This document shows, one piece after another, positions 54,123 to 64,000 of a DNA stretch of 64,000 nucleotides (its first letter is position 1; each line of letters begins with the position of its first letter). Origin of the DNA: Gadus chalcogrammus (taxonomy: Eukaryota; Chordata; Actinopteri; Gadiformes; Gadidae); the NCBI RefSeq assembly GCF_026213295.1, contig NC_079424.1:16465464-16529463 (forward strand), written 5' to 3'. The translations under genes and the position numbers were made by a program. Below the pieces are notes generated by a model, which saw nothing but the letters and a program-made list of their open reading frames with translations, was not told the origin of the DNA and ran no database searches.

Positions 54123-54994
54123 AGTCCAGCTGTAGCTGGAGTGCCCTAGCTATGGTCTATCTCTACCAGCAGGGCCATAGTGCCATGTGTGTACCTCTCT
54201 CTCTCCCTCCTTTAGAAAAAAGTTTCTTTCGATTTGTCTATGATGTTTAGATAAACGTACATGTTTGTTTGAGAACTTCGGATTAAGTTGGTTACATTTT
54301 AATTGTATGTCATCATCATTGGGCTCAGTTTGGATAAAAGGATCTTCAAAATGACAAAAATATAAAGCAAGACATCCCAATGCCCAATTTTGTGCATTGG
54401 AAATAATGAAAATGTTGCGTGTAATTCTTTCCTTCGAAGAAATAAACGTACAGACATATAAATAAATACACCATAACAAAGCATAAACAAAACATAAATA
54501 TATTTATTTTTTTGAAGCATGCCATAACTCCTTTACAGCAAAATAAAATGAAAATAACTAGGTGTTACAAAATAGAAAATGAAATATATTCTATAATATC
54601 TTCTGTCAGTTTGGAAATAATCAAAATTGGTCCTTAAGAGAATACACAAAGGCAAAAAAATAAACACAATAGGCAAGTCTCTGTCCCGTTTCACTCTTAG
54701 CTTATCAGATCCATTTCAAACCCCTCCGGTCTATAATGTGTAACATCCTTTATACAAAACAAAAGATAAAAGCTTTGCTGTATGCAGAAGGAACACAGCA
54801 CAGGCTGGGTACGGAGTATAACAGCTCACAAGCTACATATGGAAAAACTGCCATAGCCAATCAAGACTGTCAGTGCACAAGCAAACTGGGCCTTTGTAAA
54901 CATTAACCATTTTTTTATTAATATTATTTAGTGTTGTACAGTATGTGCTAGGGGAGGGGGGGAGGGAGTAAACACGTGCTGACTCATCCGTCCT

Positions 54995-55802
54995 CTAGAC
55001 ATGTTTCTTGGCGAGCAGAGCCCCGAGCAGCACCCCAGTCAGCAGCACCGCGCCCACCAGCATCCATCTCCTCTGACTGTCCCGGGTACGCCTCGCTCCC
55101 GCTGCCGCGTCGCTGCCAAAAACCGCAGCAAAGTGTTTCTGTAAATGAAAATAAGACCAGATAAGAAGACAATTACAGCCCCAATAACATTAATACATAA
55201 ATATGCAAGAAGCAGACGGCCCCAAAAGGCCGTCCTTGGGCCGCTGGCTGCTCAGTGCTCACCCATCCTCCGTTGCTCTGGATCCAGTGGTCAATGTGGT
55301 CGTCCAGGTACCTGGTCATCCACTCTGCCACGCGGGGCACCATGTGGCTCATCTCCTTCTCCACACACTCCACGCAGAGGGCCCCCCCGAAGGCAAACAG
55401 GCCCACTATGCGTCCCCAGTTGATGCTGTCCCTGAACACCTCGTCCATCACGCTTTCGAAGCTACCGTAGGCCGTGGCGGGGGTGATGGGCAGCTGGGAC
55501 GACAGGTCGCTGAAGGCCAGCGTGTAGCGCAACTCAAACTCTTCCACCGATTCTAGAAGCGCTGCCCTCACAGCCTCCGTGCCTTGTGGAGTAGGTGATG
55601 GCGCCAACTGGCCATTGCCGTTACCGTCGTTCAACCGTAACCCATTAATACCAATCCTGTTGGACTTGTCCTCATCAGTCCCCTCACCTGCCCCCTCGGG
55701 CTGGAAGGGAATAGGCCTGTAATTCCTCTGAGACAGTTTATGGCTTAGGAAGAAGAACACCAGTTCTCTGTTACTGATGGACATGCTTGTGTCAATGCTC
55801 AT
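54995..55802 (-). CDS. bcl2l1: Bcl-xL (BCL2-like 1), anti-apoptotic
   Basis: Two coding exons: 55263-55802 and 54995-55138, total 684 nt, 227 aa (221 aa if the second Met at 55784 is used; it aligns better with the family start MSxSNREL). BH4: SNRELVFFFLSHKLSQRNY. BH3: VRAALLESVEEFELRYTLAFSDL. BH1: VFRDSINWGRIVGLFAFGGAL. BH2: HIDHWIQSNGGW. C-terminal membrane anchor: WMLVGAVLLTGVLLGALLAKKHV. The unstructured BH4-BH3 loop spans about residues 30-85. Bcl-xL sits on the outer mitochondrial membrane and captures BH3 proteins, BAX and BAK. The intron lies after GGW, as in the family. BH3 has VE where GD is usual. A paralogue symbol is possible in teleosts. Confidence 0.92.
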
Positions 55803-57593
55803 CGCCCGCCTAGTCAGACTTCATGGTTGGGTGCTTCTGCTCAAGCTGACCGTCAGCTCTATAGCTAAAATTGGATCTCTTCACTTTGATTGGCTTTCTG
55901 TCGTTGGCAACCGGTGCTGTTGGCCTGCGAAGACATGAATCCATGGAGACTATAACATCAAGGAACGAAAAAGGTTATTTGTTAAAAAGCCATGGTTTGT
56001 GGTGAAATCTTAAAAGCTAGCCATATGTAAAATGTCCATGAAATGAGCCTACAATTTAAATTGATGCCGATGATAAGGACATTATAACTCCATTGACTAT
56101 GGTATGGTGCATACCATTTTGATCAATAAGCCTGCAATATTCACACGTGTGCGTATGAGAAAAGGTCAAGGCCTATTCTGACCATTATGGAGAGGAATAC
56201 CTAGTATGGAAAAATGCTTTGGTAATAAAGTCCATTCCGACAACTGACTGCAAACAAAGTTGCTAAATCCTTTGTTAATGACGCGTTTATCTTTCTCCTG
56301 TATTCAATGTAATTAAAACGACTGCGCCACAAAAACGCATGTGATAGCATCCGATGTACATTTAGTGTGTGGCACCAGTCCACCGTCATTTCAATGGGAA
56401 AAGGTACGTTATTTCATCGCCGCCCAGTGATAAGCAGACCAGAGTATTAGCTTCCCTACGTAGCTACCCTGGCCCTGCGCTATACGATGCAACCAAATCA
56501 ATATGAGGATATCCATTTAAAACACGTAAGGTCTGGATCGGCAAACATACTAAAGCTGACAACTCGGTTCGGGTTATTCGTGATGAATTTAGTTGAATAT
56601 CCGGTCTAGATTTAGTGGTAGATTGCTAGATTAGAAACGTAAGGAAAACTATTAAAATACTGTAACCATAGCAGCATTGATCATGCCCAAGTTTGATTTA
56701 TATACTTACAGTGGTGAATTCTTCTCAATTCAAAACCAAAAGGGTTTTATAAAATGCATATCTGAAAATAACAAAACAAATATCGACATTTTACAGCTGA
56801 AAATAGGCCTTGACGTGTTAGTATTGGCCTGTTGCTATTGGCCAAATCTCGAAGCGGATGTCCCTCCTTCTAGATTTTTTTTTACCAATAGGTGGTTTCC
56901 CAGAGCCGGAAGTTAATTCAGAAACAACAAAAAGCCATCAACAACAAAACGTTAGGGGGCAACAAGCGATCTAATACTAAATGTTAGGGGGTAAAATTGT
57001 TATTATCTGAACATGCAATGTAACATTTCAAATACTCATTCTGTCCATGGGCTGAATAAACTCAACTATATATCACTGCAAGCACAAATATTTGAAGCCC
57101 CAAATCTATTGTTTGCAAAGTAAAAAAATAAAGATAGAAATCAGGGATTTTTAGGAAATAAGCTTATTTATTTAAACGTGTACATAGACAATTAGCATAT
57201 CCTACATTTTCTATGAGTGAAATGTCAATACAGTTACATTTCACAATGACAAAAAAGAATATCAAATTGGGAAAATTGTTTCATAAATCAGTGAACTAAT
57301 GAGCAACAGTGAACATATGTATAGTCTAACAAAGTACAATGCCTAAATTATTTACAATGTCACAAATTATGCCACTTACAGAAGCCATACAATTTTTTGC
57401 ACAATAATATAGCTTGATTTCTCTCTCAATACTGGTATGAAGGTCAGTATTAGTTGTTACAGTATTTCCATGTACCATGCCATTAGCCCAAATATCTGAA
57501 TTCTGAATGTTGCTGTTGTTGAAACATTTCTCCACCAGCCATCCTCACACAAATGCAAAGGACTGAATCAAGGCACACTTCAGAGCACGGACA
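55803..57593. other. bcl2l1 upstream region and adnp 3' UTR
   Basis: No coding sequence. The part near 57000-57593 is probably adnp 3' UTR; TTTATT at about 57166-57173 reads AATAAA on the minus strand. Confidence 0.4.
56823..56913 (-). promoter_or_regulatory. Probable distal promoter of bcl2l1
   Basis: Three CCAAT boxes (ATTGG at 56823 and 56837, CCAAT at 56885) and an ETS site CCGGAAGT (56906) cluster within 90 bp. This pattern is typical of TATA-less promoters. Orientation and target gene are inferred. Confidence 0.35.
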
Positions 57594-60546
57594 CTAACAC
57601 AGTGCTACCAAAGTATTTGCTTTCCCATCGTTCAAATTGTTTGTCTCCCCTCTGGAAGTCCCATCTGTAGTGCTCTGGATTTCTTTCGTAACCTCTTGGA
57701 CGTCCTCACTGGGAATGTCGTCGTCGACATTCTCAACTACACCCTCCTCTATTTCTGGTTCACTGTCCGAGTCAATGGATATGGTCTCTGTATATGTACT
57801 AAGCTTTAGTGTACAGTTAATTGCCTCACATTGTTTGTTTTGGTGCATGGATGGGGTGCCGGACTTGAGGCCTCCGGGTCTGCGTGAGGTACCAGCCAGT
57901 TTGATTTCCTCGAATGTCATGTCATGCTTTATTTTCTTGAGGGCCTGCATGTCAAAGCCAAGCAGCACAGAAGATTTCTTTGACTCACAGTCGCTCTCAC
58001 ACACCCGCCGTTTGTTTAAAAAGTGACTGGCAATGTCTGACTTCCAGAGCCATAGACTAGCGGACAGCTTCTCCTCTTCTTTGAGAGAGAGGTAAGGGCG
58101 CTTGTTGAAGTAGGCTGTGAGGAAGGCTTTACGGGCCTCATACGTCTTATGTTCGTAACTTCTAGGATCCAGCACGAGATCTGCATCATCCCGGGGTCCG
58201 GGTGCAGCAGAGGTCGTCTTCGAATCGTTTAGTTTGAACCTCTTGGGGTCTGATGTGGTCGGAGTGGGTAGCCGTCTCTTCAGGAACCCGGCACCAGAGG
58301 AGTTCAGAGTCAGGGCAGACTTCATGCCCTGGCCTGCATGGGACCGGCCCACTGCCCTGCACTGCACAAGATGCAAGGTGATCGTGGAGGCCACCATGTT
58401 GCTTGTGTACACCCCAAGGCAGTGTATGCACTTGTATGTCATCTTTTTCTCCACCGGGTGCATCGTCTGGAGCACTTGGTGTCGCTCCCGTAGATGCTGG
58501 GCGAGGGCATGGACGATGGGGCCCTTAAGGATGGTGAAACACAGCGGGCAGAGGGTCTTACCCACCTCACTCTTGTCAGTTAGAGCCGTTGGATTTCTAG
58601 CATGTGCCTCTCCTTTCCTGTCCATCACCTTAGGAACGGTTACTTTAACCAAAGGGGGACTGCTGCTCTGAGCAGATGCAGTTGGATCCTGACCATTGAT
58701 GGACTCCTTCATGTTAAATGTGATTACAACAAGCTGTATGTTGTTAGACTTGTCTTGTTTGATGGTGAGGTCAAAGGTTAACGGGGATGTAGCCGTAGGC
58801 CCAACATAGTCGTCTGGGTGAACCTGCTTGACATGCTCAATCATCTTCTCAACGTTGTGGAAAGCAGAATGGCACTGAGGGCAGGTGAGCCCGTGGATTA
58901 ACATGTGGTTAAGCAATGTATCACTGGGCAGATATCGATTGCAAAGCAAGCACTTGCTGGTGAAGTTGTGGATCTTCATTATGTATTTGGCCATCGCCCA
59001 AACTTTCTTTGCTTTATGTGCCTTTTCAAAATGAGCACTATAGAGATTTTCTGGAAAAAGCTCATTGCATACAGTGCATATCTTCCACTTCTGTGTTTGG
59101 GATGTGTTCACAGCAGAAGATGTGCTTTCAGCCAAGGCGCTACTTCCAGGAATTGAGACACGCCCCGGATGTCCAGCAATGGAAGATTGATTTTTAAGAA
59201 GTGAGGGACCCTGTTTTAAGTTGCCACGCATCATGTGGCCTATTTGCTCAGAAGTTAAGCTACGGCCCGCGGATGCCACTATGGAGGGTTTCTGTGACAT
59301 TCCAGGGAAGGCTTGAGACCTGGAAACCATAACATTGGCATGCCCAATCATGCTTGTGACTTGAGAGCCAATGCGTTCGTGGTACTCAACCACATGCTGC
59401 ACTAATGCCTCGTAGCTTCGTGTGGAAAACTGGCAGCGCTTACATAGGATGTTGTTGCCATTGACAGAATTTGCACCATTTTTGACTGATGACTCAGAAA
59501 CCATGCCAAGGTAGGGGGAGACCACATGCTGAAAATGTTCCCTGTAAATGTGTCGTCTTACAATGTTATATAGAGGGTCCCGGTAAGTGCATTTTTTGCA
59601 AAAGTACATTGCTTTCTCCACATTGTCTCCCTGTTTAGCTTTGTCTGGCCATACTTTGTCCTTCTGGGCCACCGCAGCGCCCTGGATGGTCCCGTAGTTC
59701 TGCCGAGTTGAACTCGGTATGTGGAATATTTTCACGTGAGTCTCCATCGTTCTCTTGCTCGCAGTGAAGGTGCAGTATGGACAGTTAAGCAGGATGCTGT
59801 TCTCAAAATTCTGCCTGTGTACATTGCGAAAGTGGTTCTTGTAGCCTGAGTAGTATTTGGAAGAAAATGGACACTCTGTGCAGCAAAATGGCTTGGATCG
59901 ATATTCCTGAAAGGGATAAAGCAAAAACATACAATACTTAATAATACCAGAGAAAAAAACAGCTGGGACTGCAACATACAATTTCAAAGCAGCATTTAAC
60001 CTACCTGTGTTTTGGAGTATGATGGGTCCCATGAGGAAATCTCAAGGCAAAGAGTTCCTTTGACATATTGCTCATTAGGGCAAAACTCCTTGAACTCCTG
60101 CATAGTGAGAAGAAAGGGAAATTAGTCACAGGCAAGACTTGATTTATTTTGTGATAACTAGCCATGCACTATTCAGACTTTTGAAAGTACCAGTCCAAGG
60201 TTTAAAGGGAACACGGTCAAATTATTCAATTAAGTATAGCTAGAAATAACTATGAATTGAAAATAACTATGAAACTTTTGAAAGAACTCAAGGTAGTAAT
60301 TTGCAATAGGATAAAATATTTAATTGAAATTCATGTCTAATTGTATTCAAATAAGAACACATTTTCTTTGTTTCTTTAATTGAAAAGGAACTTCCAAGCT
60401 ACTTATCCAAATGAAAAGTGGGATAAATGCACACTCACCTCAGCCGCCTCTTTACAGTATTCTAGCCCAATGTCACCAAGTGCTTTCTTCACCTGCCTCC
60501 TGGCTCTCCGAATCCTGGTGAGGTTGTTCACAGGGAGCTGATACAT
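57594..60546 (-). CDS. adnp: ADNP (activity-dependent neuroprotector homeobox), complete
   Basis: Coding exons 60439-60546, 60005-60097 and 57594-59906 give 837 aa. The start [21 protein letters not shown] matches the ADNP N-terminus. The long last exon holds zinc fingers beginning [88 protein letters not shown], then [87 protein letters not shown] and [12 protein letters not shown]. Next comes the divergent homeodomain ([41 protein letters not shown]) and an acidic tail. ADNP is a nuclear chromatin protein (ChAHP complex with CHD4 and HP1 in mammals). The product is shorter than human ADNP (about 1100 aa), mainly after the homeodomain. It is ADNP rather than ADNP2 by zinc-finger spacing. Confidence 0.93.
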
Positions 60547-61560
60547 GTCTGTCTAACAAAAGCGAAAAAAATATATACGTGTATAAAATATTCAAAACAA
60601 GGGTTAGTGGCTATGCAAGAACAATCACAAAAACAACAATTAACGATGGTCTTTTTATATGCTTTATATGTTGTCACCGTGACGCTGAACAATAGTAAAT
60701 AATATAATGATAGAATATATCCATTTTACAAATGAGTAATGAGCGAGAATATGGGAAGCACCCATTGGCAGGTAGTAATCATTTTAGTGGACAAATGGAC
60801 GTTTGGCTAGGTTAAAGGTTTCCATCGTTAGCGGGGCCCTACGATTTTATATAACAGTAGATTGTGTTTGACGACGAATGGGGATGTTCTAAACGGAGGG
60901 TTGAAATCGACACAATTGACCACTTACTTAAATCACAGCATCTGATATCCTGCTATTTACCCTGGAGATGATTTTCGCTAACATTAACGCTAGATGCTTG
61001 ATTCGCTCGTGGCGGCTTGGCTGCGTGCCCCAAAGTTACCTAGCCCCAGTCACAAGTCCACTCTCCCCTTCACTAACCAAATAACCCCGCTTGATTTAAC
61101 ACACTTTACGTACATACAGCTCGGAGGAATGCAAAGCTTACCTAGAGTATGAACTGGTCCAACAGAGTTTTGAGCTGGGCCAGGCTGGACGGACTCAGGT
61201 GAATAATGATGATGATCGCACTCGGAGCCGGTGCTGTGTGATGCTCTGCTAGTGTGCAAGCTAACCAGCTAGCGATCCCATTTGTTGTACGTTACTGTTT
61301 CTAGCAAGCTATAGGGTCGAAAGAAGGACAGAGTAGTGCACCATTCATTAGAACGACATACTGGATATTCGATTAGCCGTAAAGTGTGAATCAGAAGAAA
61401 CTCATCGGCGCTCTTTGAATTGTTTTGCTGACTTGGCCGTAGTGGTGAGCGAGCAGAGCCGCTAGCCTAACCGTATCTATTTCAGCCAAGATAACACTCA
61501 ATCCAAAATGGCGCCGTCAAAAAGACGGAAGTCATAGGATGGAGCCAGGAGGTGGTGGAG
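60547..61560 (-). promoter_or_regulatory. adnp 5' UTR exon and promoter region
   Basis: A minus-strand donor (TCTAG|GTAAGC) at about 61140 ends a noncoding exon reaching toward 61260 or beyond. CAAAATGGCGCC at about 61505 (YY1-like) and a GC-rich stretch suggest the start site near 61.3-61.5 kb. No ORF. Confidence 0.45.
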
Positions 61561-61847
61561 AAGTTGCAACCAGACGGATTTATTGTGTATCTTGAAAATA
61601 ATATAACATTTCATGCCAGACAGTAAATGACCATGCATTTAATCAATCAAATAATTAATTGTATTCATACATTTGAAGTACGCCATTGAATAAAAATACA
61701 TAAAAGTGTCTAAATATGATTGATTGCGTTTTGAATTGAAACAGTAACATAGGCCTTTTGCTCACGTTGAAGAGTAGTACAATTAAGGGTTTGCGTCCAG
61801 CTATCTAAATGGTAGATAAAAACATTGAATATTTATTGCAGATGTTT

Positions 61848-63863
61848 TCACTCCAGGGGCTCCATAACTTCCAACACAACAGTACGTGGTCCTGTCATCA
61901 CTAGCCGAGATACCGTCCGATAATCCAGGTTGAGTACACACTCTCCATTCACCTGACAGATAAACTGTCGAATCTTGCAACAAACAGAAAAAAGGATGAA
62001 ATTGACAAATTCATAGGCCTACAATAAAATCTAAGAAGTTAAAATACATAAAATATTGCCTTAATGAATGGCCTACTTAATGGCATGGAGTAAAGTAGTA
62101 AAGTAGGACAACCTTAACTCCACCTGCTGCTGCTGGACTCCCAGGGTCGACAGCCTGGACATAACAGGGGGCCATGCCTCTGACAACAAAGCCCCAGCCC
62201 AATGCATCCCCAATCACCTTGAAATTAATGTATAGAAAAGCCAGTGTGGAACAACCTCAATTTAAATGAGTGATGAATGCAGGTTGAAAGTTTTGCAAAA
62301 AACTGACTTTTGTAATTTTACTCTGTTTTCTGGAATTCTAGCACATTTGATTTGAGTCTGAGAGCTACACACAGGAAAGTAATTTGTGTCAACAGGATGT
62401 AAAGGCCATCTGCTGTGACAGTAAATATGAAGCTGATCTAATGATTAGTAGCCTGTATGATCTTCTATTTCTGACATATGTTCCAAAGTAATGTATTTGC
62501 AACTGTCAATGCCATGCCAATTCATAATTAAGTGTTGTTGAATTAACTCCTTGCTAGTAATGTAATTACCCTTCACATTAACTACTAACCTCTTACCGTT
62601 AACACTCTTTTACTGAATGGTGCGCCAGGTGACAATAACTCTTCACAGGTCAAGTTTCTTCTCAGCACTAAAAAAACAAATAGGAACCATTTTATTATCA
62701 ACATCAAGGTTTGGAGTATATATGCAGGAAATATATGAAGCTGTGAGACACTTGCCTGATTGTGGATTATATCTCCCTGGTGGGGTCGTGGAGAGATTGA
62801 CAAAGGGACAAAATCCAGAGGCAAGAAACTGAAGCCCACTCAAGCTCCCTCGGGGCCCGGAAATAACCTGTTTCCCATCATTACCTTAGTGAAAATCCAA
62901 ACAAACTATTTAATACTTTACTTCACGCATCAATTATTTCTCAACATGTTTCATCAGTATGCAAAATCCTTTATTTTACCAGAATTGAAACCGGTGTAGT
63001 CTTCTTGGGGTGTTTTATGCAGGACAAACGGACTGTCGGGCTGAACGTCCTCTAATGTGGGCACAGAAGGCCCTTCTTCATTGTCTTGCTCATTGTCATG
63101 TAACAGTTCCGACAGGCGCCGGCGCCTGCGGAAGTTGATGCTGAACTGATAGAGTAATCCACTGTCGAAAAAGTTGTGTTTCTTTAACACTGGGGGTGAG
63201 AGGGGGGAAGGGAGGGCAAGGGAACAAAGGAGAACCACGTCACATTTGAGGCCTAATGGTATTCATCAGGGAGTGGACAAGCTGTTTTCTTCTGTTCTAA
63301 ATTTCTCCCTTTTAAACACATTAATAACTGAAAGTTATTATGGGATAATAATAATTTAACCGATGCTTGTTCCTGTAATGACCTGGTCATAACATGTTAA
63401 CCTATGCCATGTTCCTGTAATGACCTAGTCATAACATTCTATCCTAGGCCATGTCCCTGTAATGACCTCGTTATAACATTTTAACCTATGCCATGTTCCT
63501 GTGATGACCTGGTCATGAAATTTTAACCTATGCCATGTTCCTGTAATGACCTTGCCATAACATGTTAACTGATGCCATGTCCATTCAATTACCTGGTTAT
63601 AAAATGTTAACCTATGCCATGATGTAATGACCATGGTCATAAAATTTAAACCTATGTCATGTTCCTGTAATGAGCTGGTCTTACCATGTTGGAAAATGCC
63701 ATGTTCTTGCAAAGCTCGGCACAGTTCCACTCCTTGTTTCCGGCTTTCCACTTCAGCATTCTGAAGGAGCCAGTCAATCAGATGGCAGCCAGGAAAGCAG
63801 CGCTGATATATAACACCGTGCTTCTCTCTCTGCTGCAAGACCGAGTCCTTAGCTACAATAAGG
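61848..63863 (-). CDS. deptor: DEPTOR-like mTOR-interacting protein, C-terminal exons (partial)
   Basis: Five exons in phase: 63685-63863, 62980-63189, 62597-62667, 62113-62217 and 61848-61973. Upstream exons lie past the right edge. The first encodes the second DEP domain (VLQQREKHGVIYQRCFPGCHLIDWLLQNAEVESRKQGVELCRALQEHGIFQH). It continues as KKHNFFDSGLLYQFSINFRRRRRLSELL, the signature joint of DEPTOR. Next come the linker (CEELLSPGAPFSKRVLT) and the PDZ domain (GDALGWGFVVRGMAPCYVQAVDPGSPAA; CVLNLDYRTVSRLVMTGPRTVVLEVMEPLE, stop). In mammals the PDZ domain binds mTOR FAT and inhibits mTORC1/2. The last exon starts IRQFICQVNG where mammals have CQFVVSVNG. A tandem repeat adjoins the first exon's donor. 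A teleost DEPTOR paralogue cannot be excluded. Confidence 0.88.
63371..63705 (-). repeat. 42-bp minisatellite abutting a deptor splice donor
   Basis: Seven tandem units of CCTGTAATGACCTGGTCATA plus AACATGTTAACCTATGCCATGT, starting 63371, 63413, 63455, 63497, 63539, 63581 and 63621. They run into an eighth, diverged unit at 63663 that is itself the exon end plus splice donor (63685). Confidence 0.85.
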
Positions 63864-64000
63864 CTGTGGAACCAAACACACACATACATAATTCCAAGGC
63901 TTTCATTAAAGAACACAAATCGCTTTACATTTGGAAAGATACAAGTAATCATCTATTTCAGAGGACATTTTGCACAATAAGCAAGTGTACAATCCAATTT

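Noticed and set aside
59907..60032. Start of the adnp open frame at 60032
   Set aside because: The first ~42 codons are intron; the acceptor at 59907-59908 and upstream coding exons with the conserved MYQLPVNNL start give the true N-terminus.

Overview
This is a vertebrate nuclear window from a ray-finned (teleost) fish. Genes are split by GT-AG introns, microsatellites and DNA-transposon MITEs are dense, and the gene order matches the known teleost opsin neighbourhood GNL3L - (LWS) - SWS2 - SWS2 - HCFC1. The apparent absence of LWS and the very high load of dinucleotide repeats would fit a cod-like (gadiform) fish, but that is inference only.

Layout. 1-0.5 kb: 5' coding exons of a gnl3l-like GTPase (minus, runs off the left edge). 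1.5-9.3 kb: transposon-rich block holding a LINE relic, a Harbinger element with a Myb-like ORF, several MITEs and two giant fold-back elements. Inside it lies one decayed last exon of a third SWS2-type opsin. This is where LWS sits in other teleosts; no LWS exon is visible. 11.1-14.1 kb and 15.1-17.1 kb: two intact five-exon SWS2 cone opsins (minus). 17-22.6 kb: intergenic DNA with a (TG)n tract, a short telomere-like tract and the hcfc1 promoter region. 22.6-39.1 kb: complete 27-exon hcfc1 (plus), about 1765 aa, with eight OGT-type cleavage repeats in one exon. 41.4-42.6 kb: five-exon Rab GTPase (minus, tail-to-tail with hcfc1) lacking the catalytic glutamine. 43-48 kb: Tc1-like fold-back element, large (GA)n and (CT)n tracts, and gata1 upstream DNA. 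48.7-50.6 kb: gata1 (plus). 55.0-55.8 kb: bcl2l1/Bcl-xL (minus). 57.6-60.5 kb: adnp (minus). 61.8-63.9 kb and beyond: 3' part of a deptor-like gene (minus).

The opsins are photoreceptor genes. Hcfc1, Adnp and Gata1 are nuclear transcription regulators, Bcl-xL blocks apoptosis at mitochondria, Deptor is an mTOR-binding protein and Rab is a vesicle-traffic GTPase. They share a neighbourhood, not a pathway. Two themes stand out. The opsin array has been remodelled: LWS is missing, an extra SWS2 is reduced to one exon, and the two survivors share long identical runs. Tandem and inverted repeats have also grown next to or inside gene parts, for example the deptor splice-donor minisatellite and the hcfc1 HCF repeats. 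All exon boundaries below were read by eye from splice consensus and conserved protein sequence.
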